Origin: Olleya sediminilitoris | GTDB taxonomy: Bacteria > Bacteroidota > Bacteroidia > Flavobacteriales > Flavobacteriaceae | Reading direction: 5' to 3' | DNA length: 64,000 nt | NCBI RefSeq assembly: GCF_016785945.1 | Contig: NZ_JAEMEF010000017.1 | Coordinates: forward strand, 1-64,000 | In this document: positions 29,634-40,028 of the stretch, piece after piece | Position numbering within the stretch: position 1 is the first letter of the stretch | Layout of the letters: each line of letters opens with the position of its first letter | The notes under the pieces: generated by a model | Database searches by the model: none | The model's input: the letters and a program-made list of their open reading frames with translations, nothing else | Told to the model about the DNA's origin: nothing | Position numbers and translations under genes: made by a program

Positions 29634-32189
29634 ATGGATGACAATTTTTCACCAAGAGTTAAAGATGTTATTGCTTATAGCAAAGAGGAAGCATTACGCT
29701 TAGGACATGACTTTATAGGCACAGAACACTTAATGCTTGGTTTATTAAGAGACGGAAACGGAAAAGCTATTAATATTTTAAACTCGTTAGATATTGATTT
29801 AAATCACTTAAGACGAAAAGTAGAAATATTAAGTCCTGCAAATCCTAATACCACAATAACTTCTAACGAAAAGAAAAACTTACACTTAACACGTCAGGCA
29901 GAACGTGCGTTAAAAACAACTTTTCTGGAAGCAAAACTGTTTCAAAGTACATCAATTAATACTGCACATTTATTATTATGTATTTTAAGAAACGAAAACG
30001 ACCCTACAACCAAGCTTTTAAATAGGCTAAAAGTAGATTATGATAACGTTAAAGAACAATTTAAGTCAATGATAACAAACGACGATAACTTTGAAGATAT
30101 TACTGGAGCTCCAAAAGCCGAGTCTTTTCAAGACGACTCTCCTTCTGAAGACTCTGGTTCTAAAGACATATTTAACACTCCAGGCGCTAAAGGCAACAAG
30201 AAATCTAAAACACCTGTTTTAGATAATTTTGGACGCGACCTTACAGCAATGGCTGAAGAAGGTAAATTAGACCCTGTAGTAGGACGAGAAAAAGAAATTG
30301 AGCGTGTCTCTCAAATACTTTCTAGACGTAAAAAGAACAACCCATTACTTATTGGTGAACCTGGTGTTGGTAAATCTGCAATTGCAGAAGGTTTAGCTAA
30401 CAGGATTGTTAAACGTAAAGTCTCACGTATTTTATTTAATAAACGTGTCGTTACTTTAGATTTAGCTAGTCTTGTTGCAGGAACCAAATACAGAGGACAG
30501 TTTGAAGAACGCATGAAAGCTGTAATGAATGAACTTGAAAAAAATGATGATGTCATTTTATTTATAGACGAAATTCATACTATTGTTGGAGCTGGTGGAG
30601 CAACCGGAAGCCTTGATGCTTCCAACATGTTTAAGCCTGCTTTAGCTAGAGGCGAAATACAATGTATTGGTGCTACAACCCTTGATGAGTATAGACAATA
30701 CATCGAAAAAGATGGTGCTTTAGAGCGTCGTTTCCAGAAAGTTATAGTAGAGCCTACAACTGTAGAAGAAACTATTGAAATACTAAACAATATTAAAGGT
30801 AAATATGAAGAGCACCATAATGTAGAATATACAGATGAAGCAATTGAAGCTTGTGTTAAATTAACTAACCGTTATATGACTGAGCGCTTTTTACCAGACA
30901 AAGCTATTGATGCTTTAGACGAAGCTGGATCACGTGTACACATTACTAATATTGACGTACCAAAACAGATTATTGAATTAGAGAAAAAACTTGAAGAAGT
31001 TAGAGAAACTAAAAATTCGGTAGTTAAAAAACAAAAATACGAAGAAGCTGCAAGACTACGTGATGACGAAAAACGTCTTGAAAAAGAATTAGCAGTTGCT
31101 CAAGAAAAATGGGAAGAAGACACCAAACAACATAAAGAAACTGTTACAGAAGACAATGTTGCTGACGTTATATCTATGATGACAGGTGTACCTGTTAACC
31201 GTATTGCACAAACCGAAAGTAATAAGTTGGCTCAATTACCTGAATTAATTAAAGGTAAAGTTATAGGTCAAGATGAAGCTGTTGCCAAAGTTGTCAAAGC
31301 CATTCAGCGTAATCGTGCTGGACTTAAAGATCCAAACAAACCAATTGGTTCGTTTATCTTTTTAGGGCAAACAGGTGTTGGTAAAACCCAATTAGCTAAA
31401 GTGTTATCAAAACAATTATTTGATAGTGAAGAAGCTATGGTTAGAATAGACATGAGTGAATACATGGAAAAATTTGCTATATCTAGATTAATTGGTGCAC
31501 CTCCAGGATACGTAGGTTATGAAGAAGGTGGACAATTAACAGAAAAAGTTAGACGTAAGCCTTATGCTGTTATACTTTTAGATGAAATAGAAAAAGCGCA
31601 TCCTGATGTTTTCAACATGTTATTACAAGTATTGGATGATGGCTATTTAACAGATAGTTTAGGTCGTAAAATAGATTTTAGAAATACCATTATTATAATG
31701 ACTTCTAACATTGGAGCTAGAAAACTTAAAGATTTTGGAACAGGAATTGGTTTTGGTACTGCCTCTCAAAAATCTCAAGAAGACGCTAATGCAAGAAGTG
31801 TCATTGAAAATGCTCTTAAAAAATCATTCGCACCAGAATTTTTAAACCGTATTGATGATGTTATTGTATTTAATGCACTTGAAAAAGAAGACATTAATAA
31901 AATTATTGATATAGAATTAGAAAAACTATTAAAAAGAATTGATGGTTTAGGTTACACATTAACCTTAACAGATCCAGCAAAGGATTACATCGCTGAAAAA
32001 GGTTTTGATAAACAATATGGAGCACGTCCATTAAAACGTGCAATCCAAAAGTATATTGAAGATGCTTTAGCTGAAGAAATAATTACTGCCAAACTAAAAG
32101 AAGGTGATAAAATAATTATGGATTTAGATAGTAATACTGAAGAAATTACTATTGATATTGAAAAAGCTGAAAAATCTACTGAATCATAA
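29634..32189 (+). CDS. clpC: ClpC-type ATP-dependent protease ATPase subunit
   Basis: A Hsp100 unfoldase that feeds substrates to ClpP. I start at the ATG at 29634 ([16 protein letters not shown]), which matches the usual N-terminus; the frame extends 51 bases upstream only through a TTG. The 851 residues hold two Clp-N repeats (1-145), AAA1 with Walker [10 protein letters not shown], a UVR-type segment [17 protein letters not shown] in the middle domain, AAA2 with Walker [10 protein letters not shown], and ClpB-D2 small domain to the end. The UVR segment and short middle domain indicate ClpC rather than ClpB. It is monocistronic with its own terminator. Confidence 0.93.
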   Translation: MDDNFSPRVKDVIAYSKEEALRLGHDFIGTEHLMLGLLRDGNGKAINILNSLDIDLNHLRRKVEILSPANPNTTITSNEKKNLHLTRQAERALKTTFLEAKLFQSTSINTAHLLLCILRNENDPTTKLLNRLKVDYDNVKEQFKSMITNDDNFEDITGAPKAESFQDDSPSEDSGSKDIFNTPGAKGNKKSKTPVLDNFGRDLTAMAEEGKLDPVVGREKEIERVSQILSRRKKNNPLLIGEPGVGKSAIAEGLANRIVKRKVSRILFNKRVVTLDLASLVAGTKYRGQFEERMKAVMNELEKNDDVILFIDEIHTIVGAGGATGSLDASNMFKPALARGEIQCIGATTLDEYRQYIEKDGALERRFQKVIVEPTTVEETIEILNNIKGKYEEHHNVEYTDEAIEACVKLTNRYMTERFLPDKAIDALDEAGSRVHITNIDVPKQIIELEKKLEEVRETKNSVVKKQKYEEAARLRDDEKRLEKELAVAQEKWEEDTKQHKETVTEDNVADVISMMTGVPVNRIAQTESNKLAQLPELIKGKVIGQDEAVAKVVKAIQRNRAGLKDPNKPIGSFIFLGQTGVGKTQLAKVLSKQLFDSEEAMVRIDMSEYMEKFAISRLIGAPPGYVGYEEGGQLTEKVRRKPYAVILLDEIEKAHPDVFNMLLQVLDDGYLTDSLGRKIDFRNTIIIMTSNIGARKLKDFGTGIGFGTASQKSQEDANARSVIENALKKSFAPEFLNRIDDVIVFNALEKEDINKIIDIELEKLLKRIDGLGYTLTLTDPAKDYIAEKGFDKQYGARPLKRAIQKYIEDALAEEIITAKLKEGDKIIMDLDSNTEEITIDIEKAEKSTES

Positions 32190-32210
32190 TTTATATCTAA
32201 TAAATTTCAA

Positions 32211-32241
32211 AGCCCATAACTAATGTTATGGGCTTTTTTTA
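32211..32241 (+). terminator. Terminator after clpC
   Basis: Arms AGCCCATAAC (32211-32220) and GTTATGGGCT (32225-32234) around TAAT, followed by a T-run. Confidence 0.9.
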
Positions 32242-32612
32242 TTAAATAGCTGCCTAAACAATTATGAATAAGCCTATTAAACCATCCTTTGTATGATATA
32301 AATAAAAAACACATAATGATTGCTTAAACAATAGATAATTTAAGTGTGGAAAATTAATTTTATAAAATTAGAAGATGCTATTATTTGGAGCAAAAACAAA
32401 TTGAAATCATTAAAATTAGATTAAATAATTAAATAATTCGTATTAAAACGATTAAAGACACCTTTGAATTGTCAATTTAAAAATTTGACTTTTAAACAGT
32501 TAGCTGATATTTTCACAACAAAAACTATTTTAGTAATTACCTTTTTAAGTATATTTGCATCTTCAAAAAAAACACGTATATTATATAAGTTGTTTTTAAA
32601 CTAAAAATTTTA
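32242..32612. other. Intergenic region between clpC and a small STAS-like gene
   Basis: AT-rich, no open frame of note. The only element I can support is a -7 box near the right end (32550-32557). Confidence 0.5.
32550..32557 (+). promoter_or_regulatory. Candidate -7 box of the small STAS-like gene
   Basis: TATATTTG fits TAnnTTTG and lies 55 bases upstream of the ATG at 32613. A -33 TTG is not evident. Confidence 0.5.
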
Positions 32613-32993
32613 ATGTATACAAAAACTAAATTATCATTCTGTACTCTTTTAGTTTCTGATAATGTTATTATTTCAGAAATTAATGAAGGTGTACACATGA
32701 ATAAAAAACATGCTACCCAAATCATAAAGTTTGTTTTAGATGTTTTTGGAGATAGACCTCATGTTTATATTTCTAATCGCATCCATTCATACTCAGTAGA
32801 CACAATAGTATATTCTGATGTTTCTAAAGTTAAAAGCTTAGTTGGTTTTGCTGTAGTGTCTAATACATTAGCTGCTAGAAATGCAGAAATTGAAAGATTA
32901 TTTTTAAACAAACCTTTTGAAATTTTCTCAAAACTAGAAGAGGCTACGACTTGGGCAAACCAAATTCTAAAAAATCAAATTAAACTAAAATAA
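32613..32993 (+). CDS. Small hypothetical protein, possibly STAS/SpoIIAA-like
   Basis: A 126-residue cytoplasmic protein with alternating strand and helix pattern: an N-terminal strand pair, a helix (MNKKHATQIIKFVLDVF), strands PHVYISN and SLVGFAVVS, then the helix LAARNAEIERLFL and a C-terminal helix ATTWANQIL. This pattern and the phrase GFAVVS resemble SpoIIAA-like STAS proteins found in Flavobacteria, but the match is weak. It converges on hutH, the stop codons overlapping by 9 bases. Confidence 0.6.
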   Translation: MYTKTKLSFCTLLVSDNVIISEINEGVHMNKKHATQIIKFVLDVFGDRPHVYISNRIHSYSVDTIVYSDVSKVKSLVGFAVVSNTLAARNAEIERLFLNKPFEIFSKLEEATTWANQILKNQIKLK

Positions 32994-34493
32994 TTCGCTT
33001 GAATCAATTCCAATAGTTTGAATAAATTCAATAGACGCTTGTATGTCATCATGCAAAACTTCATCTTCTTTTATAAAAGGCACCACCACTCTATAGCTTA
33101 ACAAAAATTGTTCAATAAACTCACTAGACTTTAAAGGTGCTCTAAAGGCCAAAGCTTGAGACGCATTAAATAATTCTATAGCCAAAACACGCTCTACATT
33201 ATTAATTAAAGTATAAGCTTGCGTTGCTGCATTGGCTCCCATACTAACATGATCTTCCTGTCCATTACTAGAAACAATTGAATCTACAGATGCAGGAGTT
33301 GCCAATTGTTTATTAGCACTAACTATACTGGCTGCCGTGTACTGCGGAATCATAAAACCAGAATTTAAACCTGGATTATCTACCAAAAATGCTGGCAAAC
33401 CCCTAAGTCCTGAAACTAACTGAAACACTCTTCTTTCAGAAATATTACCTAATTCTGCCATAGCAATTTTCAAATAATCCAAAGCTAAAGCTAAAGGTTG
33501 ACCGTGAAAATTTCCTCCAGATATGATTTCATCTTCAGAAGCAAAAATATTAGGATTATCAGTAACCGAATTAATTTCGGTTGTAAACGTTTTTTCTACA
33601 AATGCTAAAGTATCCTTAGTTGCTCCATGTACTTGTGGTATACATCTAAAACTATAAGGGTCTTGTACATGTTGTTTTTGCTGAGTAATTATTTGACTAC
33701 CTTCCAAAAAATCATTAACCCGTTGAGCTGTTTTTAGTTGTCCGTTATGAGGTCTAACCATATGAATTAAAGCATTAAAAGGCTCAATTCTACCATCAAA
33801 AGCTTCAATAGACACACTACCAATTAAATCTGCTAAATATGATAATTTATACGCTTTTAACAATAAAGCTGTACCATAAGCAGTCATAAATTGTGTTCCG
33901 TTTAATAAAGCCAATCCTTCTTTAGACTGTAAGGTTATTGGCTGCCAATTGTATTGTTTTAAAACTACTTCTGCTTCTACAATGTTTCCATTATACTGCA
34001 CCTTCCCTTTACCAATTAATGGTAAAGACAAATGCGCCAAAGGAGCCAAATCTCCTGATGCACCTAATGAGCCTTGCGTATAAACTAATGGTAAAATATT
34101 ATTATTATAAAAAGCTATTAAGCGCTGTACGGTTTGTAATTGTACTCCAGAATGTCCATAACTAAGCGATTGTATTTTTAATAACAACATTAGTTTTACA
34201 ACAGATTCTGGCACTAAATCTCCTGTACCACATGCATGAGACATCACTAAATTTTCTTGTAACTTAGTTAAATTTTCGTTATTAATTTTTACATTATATA
34301 ACGATCCAAAACCAGTATTAATTCCATAAATTGGTCGTGTTTCTGACTTTAGCTTTTCATTTAAATAAACTCTACATTCTTTTATTTTATTTATTGATTC
34401 TTCAGATAATTCTAAAGTTTTTTGTTCTAAAATAATAGCTTGTATGGTAGCTAAATCTAATGGCTTAGAAGAAATAATATGCGATGTAATCAT
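32985..34493 (-). CDS. hutH: Histidine ammonia-lyase family enzyme
   Basis: A 502-residue aromatic amino acid lyase. The MIO cofactor is formed from Ala-Ser-Gly in GSLGASGDLAPLAHLS (near residue 145). The selectivity residues read SHACGTG, where the His favours histidine over phenylalanine or tyrosine. Other conserved segments are NGTQFM, YSFRCIPQVHG and SSNGQEDHVSMG. It would deaminate L-histidine to urocanate. No other hut gene (hutU, hutI, hutG) is adjacent, so a complete pathway is not shown by this window. It is transcribed divergently from the TlpA-like gene. Confidence 0.9.
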   Translation of the reverse strand: MITSHIISSKPLDLATIQAIILEQKTLELSEESINKIKECRVYLNEKLKSETRPIYGINTGFGSLYNVKINNENLTKLQENLVMSHACGTGDLVPESVVKLMLLLKIQSLSYGHSGVQLQTVQRLIAFYNNNILPLVYTQGSLGASGDLAPLAHLSLPLIGKGKVQYNGNIVEAEVVLKQYNWQPITLQSKEGLALLNGTQFMTAYGTALLLKAYKLSYLADLIGSVSIEAFDGRIEPFNALIHMVRPHNGQLKTAQRVNDFLEGSQIITQQKQHVQDPYSFRCIPQVHGATKDTLAFVEKTFTTEINSVTDNPNIFASEDEIISGGNFHGQPLALALDYLKIAMAELGNISERRVFQLVSGLRGLPAFLVDNPGLNSGFMIPQYTAASIVSANKQLATPASVDSIVSSNGQEDHVSMGANAATQAYTLINNVERVLAIELFNASQALAFRAPLKSSEFIEQFLLSYRVVVPFIKEDEVLHDDIQASIEFIQTIGIDSSELF

Positions 34494-34601
34494 GTGTTAG
34501 TTTTGTCTATTCAAAAGTCATCATTACTATAATAATATGCAAGTAATTGTTAATAATTAAAAAAAAACTTTACTTACATAATTATTCTATATATTTTTGG
34601 G

Positions 34602-34609
34602 TTTAAACT
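34602..34609 (+). promoter_or_regulatory. Candidate -7 box of the TlpA-like gene
   Basis: TATTTTTG fits TAnnTTTG and lies 12 bases upstream of the ATG, implying a very short leader. No -33 TTG is clear. Confidence 0.4.
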
Positions 34610-34621
34610 AAAATTATTACA

Positions 34622-35674
34622 ATGAAAAAACTATTAGTTTGCGTAGCAGCTTTATCTATTGTTGCTTGCAAAAAAGAAGCACCTAAAGATTATGCTACTT
34701 TATCTGGTAAGGTAGAAAACAAAAACAGTGATTCTTTATTTATATACCAAGGAAGAGACTTTAAAAAAACCATTATAGTTAATGAAGACGGAACATTTAG
34801 TGACACACTAAAAGTAAAAGCTGGTGTTTATGGAGTTTATGACGGTAAAGACCAAACTAATGTATTTCTTAAAAATGATGCTGATATTACAATGAATCTT
34901 AATGGAGAAAACGTACGCGAAAGTGTTAGTTTTTCTGGTAAAGGATCTGAAAGCTCTGTATTTTTAGTTGAAAAATTTAAATTTGAAGAAGATTTAATCG
35001 ATATTGAAGTATTAAAAAATCTTGACGAAAAAGGTTTAGACACTAAAATGACTAGTGTTAAAGATGAAATGTTTGCTTTTTATGACAAAAACAAAGCTGT
35101 AGACTCAACGCTTATTGCACAAGCTAAAGCACAAACCGAGCCAATGCTTAAAAGTTTAAAAGCATTTGTTTTAGGAGGAATTAACCTTAAAAAACAATTA
35201 CCTGCAGGAACACCATCTCCTACTTTTGAAAATTATGAAAATTATGAAGGTGGCACAACATCATTATCTGATTTAAAAGGTAAATATGTTTATATAGATG
35301 TTTGGGCTACATGGTGTGGACCTTGTATAGGTGAAATACCAGCTTTACAAAAACTTGAAAAAGAGTATGAAGGTAAAAACATAGCTTTTGTAAGTATTTC
35401 TACAGATAATGGTAGAGGTTACAGAGCAGCAAGTAAAGAAGAATCTTTTGAACTTTCTAAAGAAGGATGGAGAAAAATGATTGCTGAGAAAAACATGAGT
35501 GGAATTCAGTTATTTGCTGATAACGCATTTCAATCTGATTTTGTAACTGGTTATAAAATTAACTCTATTCCAAGATTTATTTTAATTGGACCTGAAGGAA
35601 ACATTGTTAATCCTGATGCACCAAGACCATCATACTCTAAAATAAACGAGTATTTTAGTTCTTTTGGAATCTAA
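34622..35674 (+). CDS. TlpA-family thiol-disulfide lipoprotein
   Basis: A 350-residue protein with a lipoprotein-type signal (MKKLLVCVAALSIVAC). An N-terminal DUF4369-like beta domain (about 25-120) and a helical linker precede a thioredoxin-fold TlpA domain (about 195-350). The redox motif is CGPC in WATWCGPCIGEIP and the cis-proline lies in INSIPRFILIG. It probably reduces disulfides in the periplasm or at the membrane surface. It forms a single-gene unit ended by a palindromic terminator shared with the gene on the other strand. Confidence 0.9.
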   Translation: MKKLLVCVAALSIVACKKEAPKDYATLSGKVENKNSDSLFIYQGRDFKKTIIVNEDGTFSDTLKVKAGVYGVYDGKDQTNVFLKNDADITMNLNGENVRESVSFSGKGSESSVFLVEKFKFEEDLIDIEVLKNLDEKGLDTKMTSVKDEMFAFYDKNKAVDSTLIAQAKAQTEPMLKSLKAFVLGGINLKKQLPAGTPSPTFENYENYEGGTTSLSDLKGKYVYIDVWATWCGPCIGEIPALQKLEKEYEGKNIAFVSISTDNGRGYRAASKEESFELSKEGWRKMIAEKNMSGIQLFADNAFQSDFVTGYKINSIPRFILIGPEGNIVNPDAPRPSYSKINEYFSSFGI

Positions 35675-35702
35675 GAAACAACAAAAATATATTCATAAAA
35701 AA

Positions 35703-35728
35703 AGCGAACTTTAAAGTTCGCTTTTTTT
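35703..35728. terminator. Bidirectional terminator
   Basis: Perfect palindrome AGCGAACTTT/AAAGTTCGCT (35703-35722) preceded by A residues and followed by seven T. It lies between converging genes. Confidence 0.9.
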
Positions 35729-35743
35729 ACACCTTAGTTATTC

Positions 35744-37300
35744 TTATTTCTTATCATCATTAGCTTCATCTTCAATTTTAGGCTGTTCTGGTTGCTTAAA
35801 TAAATCTAGATAAGCCAACGGAATTCCTTCAATTATATGACTAGCTATAAAACTTTGATAGCCTAAATTTTCAATTAAAACATCTGCAGATTTCCCATGT
35901 AAATACACACCAAAAATTGTAGCAGCTAAAGCGTCATAACTTTGTGCTATTAAACCTGTGATTATACCAGTTAAAACATCTCCTGTTCCTGCTGTTGCTA
36001 AACCAGGATTCCCTGTTGTATTTACATAAAACTTATCTCCAAAAACGGTTATTGTGTTTGCGCCTTTGATAACAACAATACATTTATACTGTTTAGAAAA
36101 TGCTTTTGTTTTTTCTAATTTATCAAAATCATCTTCCCATTGACCTATCAAACGTTCCAGTTCTTTTGGATGTGGAGTTAAAACAGTGTTTTCTGGCAAT
36201 AATTTTAATAATGATTTCTTTTTAGATAAAATATTAAGTCCATCTGCATCAATAACTAACACTGTTTTATTAGTCTTTAAAAACACTTCAAAAGCAGTAA
36301 TGGTTTGCTTATCTGAACCTACACCTACTCCAAATGCGATAACGTTTGGTGAAATATTAAAATCTATAGAGGTGATTTTTTCTTCGTCTTTATCTGTAAT
36401 TACCATTGCTTCAGGAAAACCAATTTGTAAAGGCAAATAACCACATTTTGGTGTGTAAGCAGTAACTTTTCCTGCTCCTATTGTCAATGCTCCTCGACTA
36501 GCTAAAGTTACAGCTCCAATTTTACCATAACTTCCTCCTATAATTAATGCGTGTCCAAAGGTCCCTTTATGACTGTATTTTTGACGTGGTTGATAAATTG
36601 GCAAGACTTCATTTTTACCAATTAGTTCAGCTTCTGTTGGTGTTGTGTATAAATATTCCGGATCAATACCAATATCTAAAACTTCCCATTGTACAGTATA
36701 TTTAGCTGTTTCTGGTAAAAAGAAAGCTAATTTTGGCGTTTGAAAACTTAATGTATATCCTGCATTAACAACACTTTCTGGATCTTTTGGCGCTTTGTCT
36801 GTTGCCAAACCAGAAGGTATATCTATTGATAATACAAAGGCTTTTGTAGATCTAAAATAATTAAAAAATTGTTTAATCCATCCATCAACAGGTCTGTTTA
36901 AACCAATACCAAAAATAGCATCTACTATAATGTCCTTTTCGTTAATAGCTGGTAACTCACTAGCATCATTTAATAATACAGGCCAATCTTTAGTAGTATT
37001 TTTAATACGCTCGTAATTATTTAAAAAATCTTTAGATCGTGTTGTACTATGGTTTACAATATAAGTTTTAACATTGTATCCATGGGTAATTAAGTGCCTA
37101 GCTACAACCAAACCGTCTCCTCCATTATTACCAATTCCGCAAAACACATGAATGGGTACTTGAGCACCTTGCAAACGCATATGTAGCCAATTAAATATTT
37201 GTGTACCTGCACGCTCCATTAAATCTGTAGAAGTAATTCCTTGTTTTTTAGAGGTTAACGCGTCTCCTTCATAAATTTGTGCTTTCGAAAATATTTTCAT
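35744..37300 (-). CDS. nnr: Bifunctional NAD(P)HX epimerase/dehydratase
   Basis: Repairs hydrated NADH and NADPH. At 518 residues it is a fusion of the YjeF N-terminal epimerase domain (about 1-215; motif GIGNNGGDGLVVARHL and DAIFGIGLNRP) and the C-terminal ADP- or ATP-dependent dehydratase domain (about 225-500; motifs HALIIGGSYGKIGA, TPHPKELERL and GNPGLATAGTGDVLTG). Both active-site regions look intact. A short charged tail (IEDEANDDKK) closes it. It shares a bidirectional terminator with the TlpA-like gene and lies divergent to thrA. Confidence 0.94.
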   Translation of the reverse strand: MKIFSKAQIYEGDALTSKKQGITSTDLMERAGTQIFNWLHMRLQGAQVPIHVFCGIGNNGGDGLVVARHLITHGYNVKTYIVNHSTTRSKDFLNNYERIKNTTKDWPVLLNDASELPAINEKDIIVDAIFGIGLNRPVDGWIKQFFNYFRSTKAFVLSIDIPSGLATDKAPKDPESVVNAGYTLSFQTPKLAFFLPETAKYTVQWEVLDIGIDPEYLYTTPTEAELIGKNEVLPIYQPRQKYSHKGTFGHALIIGGSYGKIGAVTLASRGALTIGAGKVTAYTPKCGYLPLQIGFPEAMVITDKDEEKITSIDFNISPNVIAFGVGVGSDKQTITAFEVFLKTNKTVLVIDADGLNILSKKKSLLKLLPENTVLTPHPKELERLIGQWEDDFDKLEKTKAFSKQYKCIVVIKGANTITVFGDKFYVNTTGNPGLATAGTGDVLTGIITGLIAQSYDALAATIFGVYLHGKSADVLIENLGYQSFIASHIIEGIPLAYLDLFKQPEQPKIEDEANDDKK

Positions 37301-37525
37301 TTTAATAATTTATTGGCTATTAATTGACAATGTCGTAAAAATCGACCTTTTGTTTTTTTGATAACAGTAAAAGTAATACATTTGATAGGTATAGACGCAT
37401 AAAATGAAAAAAAGACAAACCATTTTCACATCATTTTTTATTATTACCCTTTTGGGTTAAGCTATATATATTCCTTCCGTTTAGGTAGTTTTTAACAACT
37501 ACAAGTCACAACTAAAAATATTACA

Positions 37526-39967
37526 ATGAAAGTATTAAAATTTGGAGGAACCTCTGTAGGTTCGGCTCAGAACATTAAAAAAGTTATAGATATATTACAA
37601 AAGGAATCTTTGTCTAATCCTTTAGTCTGTGTGGTTTCAGCTGTTGGTGGTATTACTGATAAGCTATTAGAAGCTGGTGCTTTAGCCAAACAAAAAGACA
37701 AAAAATATAAAACTGTTTTTGATAAAATAAAAACAATTCATTATAAAGTTATAGAAGAATTAACACCAGACTCAACGACTATAAAAAAGGAAGTTGACAC
37801 AAAGTTTGAGGATTTAGAACAACTTTTAAACGGAATTTTTTTAATTAACGAATTATCTCCAAAAACCTCTGATAAACTTGTAAGTTTTGGTGAGTTACTA
37901 TCGTCTTTTATCATAGCAAAAACCATGGAAAACATGGGTTTAAATACTATTATAAAAAATAGTCAAGAATTAATTGTGACTAACTCAAACTTTACAAAAG
38001 CAGAAGTTATTTACGATGTGACTAATAAAAACATTATTGATTATTTTAACCAGGCAACGCAACAAGTTACCATTTTACCTGGATTTGTATCTAAATCTCA
38101 TTTAGGAGAAATCACGACTTTAGGTCGTGGTGGATCAGATTTTACTGCTGCAATTATTGCTGCTGCCTTGAAAGTTGAACAATTAGAAATCTGGACAGAT
38201 GTTAGTGGTATGTACACAACAAATCCAAAATTGGTTAAACAAGCGTACCCAATTAACAACTTGTCTTATCAAGAAGCTATGGAGCTGTCTCACTTTGGAG
38301 CTAAAGTATTGTATCCTCCAACAGTACAGCCTGTTTTAAATTTAGCTATCCCAATACATATAAAAAATACATTACATCCAGAAGCTAACGGAACTGTAAT
38401 TTCTAATCAAAATAATGGTAGCGATCTTACTGTAAAAGGAATTAGTCATATAGACAAAGTTGCACTTTTTACTTTAGAAGGAAGCGGAATGGTTGGTATA
38501 CCAGGTTTTTCTAAACGCTTATTTGAAACTTTAGCTAGCGAAAAAATAAACATCATATTTATCACACAAGCCTCATCAGAGCATTCCATCTGTTTTGGTA
38601 TTGATGAAGGTAATGCCGAAACTGCAGAATTGGCAATTAACAACACCTTTGAAAACGAAATTTCATTACACAAAATTAACCCTATTATTGTTGAAAAAGG
38701 CTTATCTATAATTGCCTTAATTGGTGATAACATGAAAAGTCATCAAGGCATTAGTGGTAAGTTATTTAGCACTTTAGGAAAAAACAATATTAATGTAAGA
38801 GCTATTGCTCAAGGTGCTTCAGAAAAAAATATTTCTGCAGTAATTAACAATAACGATGTCAGTAAAGCTTTAAACAGCTTGCATGAGCGCTTTTTTGAAG
38901 TAAACACAAAACAACTTAACGTGTTTATAACAGGAATTGGTAATGTTGGAGAAAAACTAATAGACCAAATCCATCAACAACACAACTTTTTAAAGAAAAA
39001 CCTAAAATTAGACGTCAAAATTGTTGGAATGGCTAATTCCCGAAAAATGATATTCAATCCTAAAGGTATTGATTTAAATAATTGGGCTTCTCAATTTCAT
39101 CATGCTGATAAATCTAGTATTGAAGGCTTTTATCAAAAAGTTATCGAGCTAAATTTAAGAAACAGCATTTTTGTTGACGTCACTGCAGACAAAGATGTTG
39201 CTGCTGTCTATGAAAATTATTTAAAACAAAGTGTTGCTGTTGTAGCATGCAACAAAATTGCATGTTCAGACAAATATGCCAATTACAAAAATTTACAAGA
39301 TTTATCATTAAAATATAACGCCTCATTTTTATACGAAACTAATGTTGGTGCAGGTCTACCAATTATCAACACTCTTAATAATCTTGTCGCTTCTGGAGAC
39401 AAAGTTATAAGTATTCAAGCAGTTTTATCAGGAAGTTTAAATTTTGTGTTTAATAATTTTAGTGATAAAAAGAATTTTCATGATACTGTAAAACAAGCTC
39501 AATTTGAAGGCTATACAGAACCTGATCCTCGAATTGATTTAAGCGGAATTGATGTGGCTAGAAAAATTTTAATTTTAGCTAGAGAAAACGGAATACCTAT
39601 GGAAATTGAAGATATTGTTAACGACTCATTTTTAACTAAATCTAATTTAGAAAGTACTTCAGTTGATAATTTTTACGACACATTAATTGAAGAAGAACCA
39701 CATTTTCAAAAACTATACGCAGACGCAAAAGCTAATAATTGCCAATTAAAATATGTAGCCGAATATAAAAATGGTAAAGCCAAAGTAGGCTTACAACAAA
39801 TACCAGAAGGACATCCATTTTATAATTTAGAAGGAAAAGATAATATTGTAATGTTTTATACACAACGTTATCCAGAACAGCCTTTAATTGTTAAAGGTGC
39901 TGGAGCTGGAGCAGATGTAACTGCCTCAGGACTATTTGCTGACATAATTAGAATAGCAAATAAATAA
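37526..39967 (+). CDS. thrA: Bifunctional aspartate kinase/homoserine dehydrogenase
   Basis: Catalyses the first and third steps of threonine synthesis. The 813 residues contain aspartate kinase (motif KFGGTSVGS at 4-12, later GRGGSDFTA), a pair of ACT regulatory domains (about 315-455; typical phrases INIIFITQASSEHS and INVRAIAQGASE), then homoserine dehydrogenase (GIGNVGEKLID near 472, NVGAGLPIINTLNNL and the PRIDLSGIDVARK segment). The ACT pair suggests feedback by threonine. It begins the thrABC run; the upstream 225 bases show no clear leader peptide or attenuator. Confidence 0.96.
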   Translation: MKVLKFGGTSVGSAQNIKKVIDILQKESLSNPLVCVVSAVGGITDKLLEAGALAKQKDKKYKTVFDKIKTIHYKVIEELTPDSTTIKKEVDTKFEDLEQLLNGIFLINELSPKTSDKLVSFGELLSSFIIAKTMENMGLNTIIKNSQELIVTNSNFTKAEVIYDVTNKNIIDYFNQATQQVTILPGFVSKSHLGEITTLGRGGSDFTAAIIAAALKVEQLEIWTDVSGMYTTNPKLVKQAYPINNLSYQEAMELSHFGAKVLYPPTVQPVLNLAIPIHIKNTLHPEANGTVISNQNNGSDLTVKGISHIDKVALFTLEGSGMVGIPGFSKRLFETLASEKINIIFITQASSEHSICFGIDEGNAETAELAINNTFENEISLHKINPIIVEKGLSIIALIGDNMKSHQGISGKLFSTLGKNNINVRAIAQGASEKNISAVINNNDVSKALNSLHERFFEVNTKQLNVFITGIGNVGEKLIDQIHQQHNFLKKNLKLDVKIVGMANSRKMIFNPKGIDLNNWASQFHHADKSSIEGFYQKVIELNLRNSIFVDVTADKDVAAVYENYLKQSVAVVACNKIACSDKYANYKNLQDLSLKYNASFLYETNVGAGLPIINTLNNLVASGDKVISIQAVLSGSLNFVFNNFSDKKNFHDTVKQAQFEGYTEPDPRIDLSGIDVARKILILARENGIPMEIEDIVNDSFLTKSNLESTSVDNFYDTLIEEEPHFQKLYADAKANNCQLKYVAEYKNGKAKVGLQQIPEGHPFYNLEGKDNIVMFYTQRYPEQPLIVKGAGAGADVTASGLFADIIRIANK

Positions 39968-40028
39968 ACTCTTTTATATATTTTAAAATAATTGTCGCTT
40001 TAGCGAAAATGACAAAATATAGTTTTAA

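Noticed and set aside
37301-37525. Threonine-operon attenuator or leader peptide
   Set aside because: No Thr/Ile-rich short frame and only a weak ACCC/GGGT hairpin with no T-run; not enough for an attenuator call.
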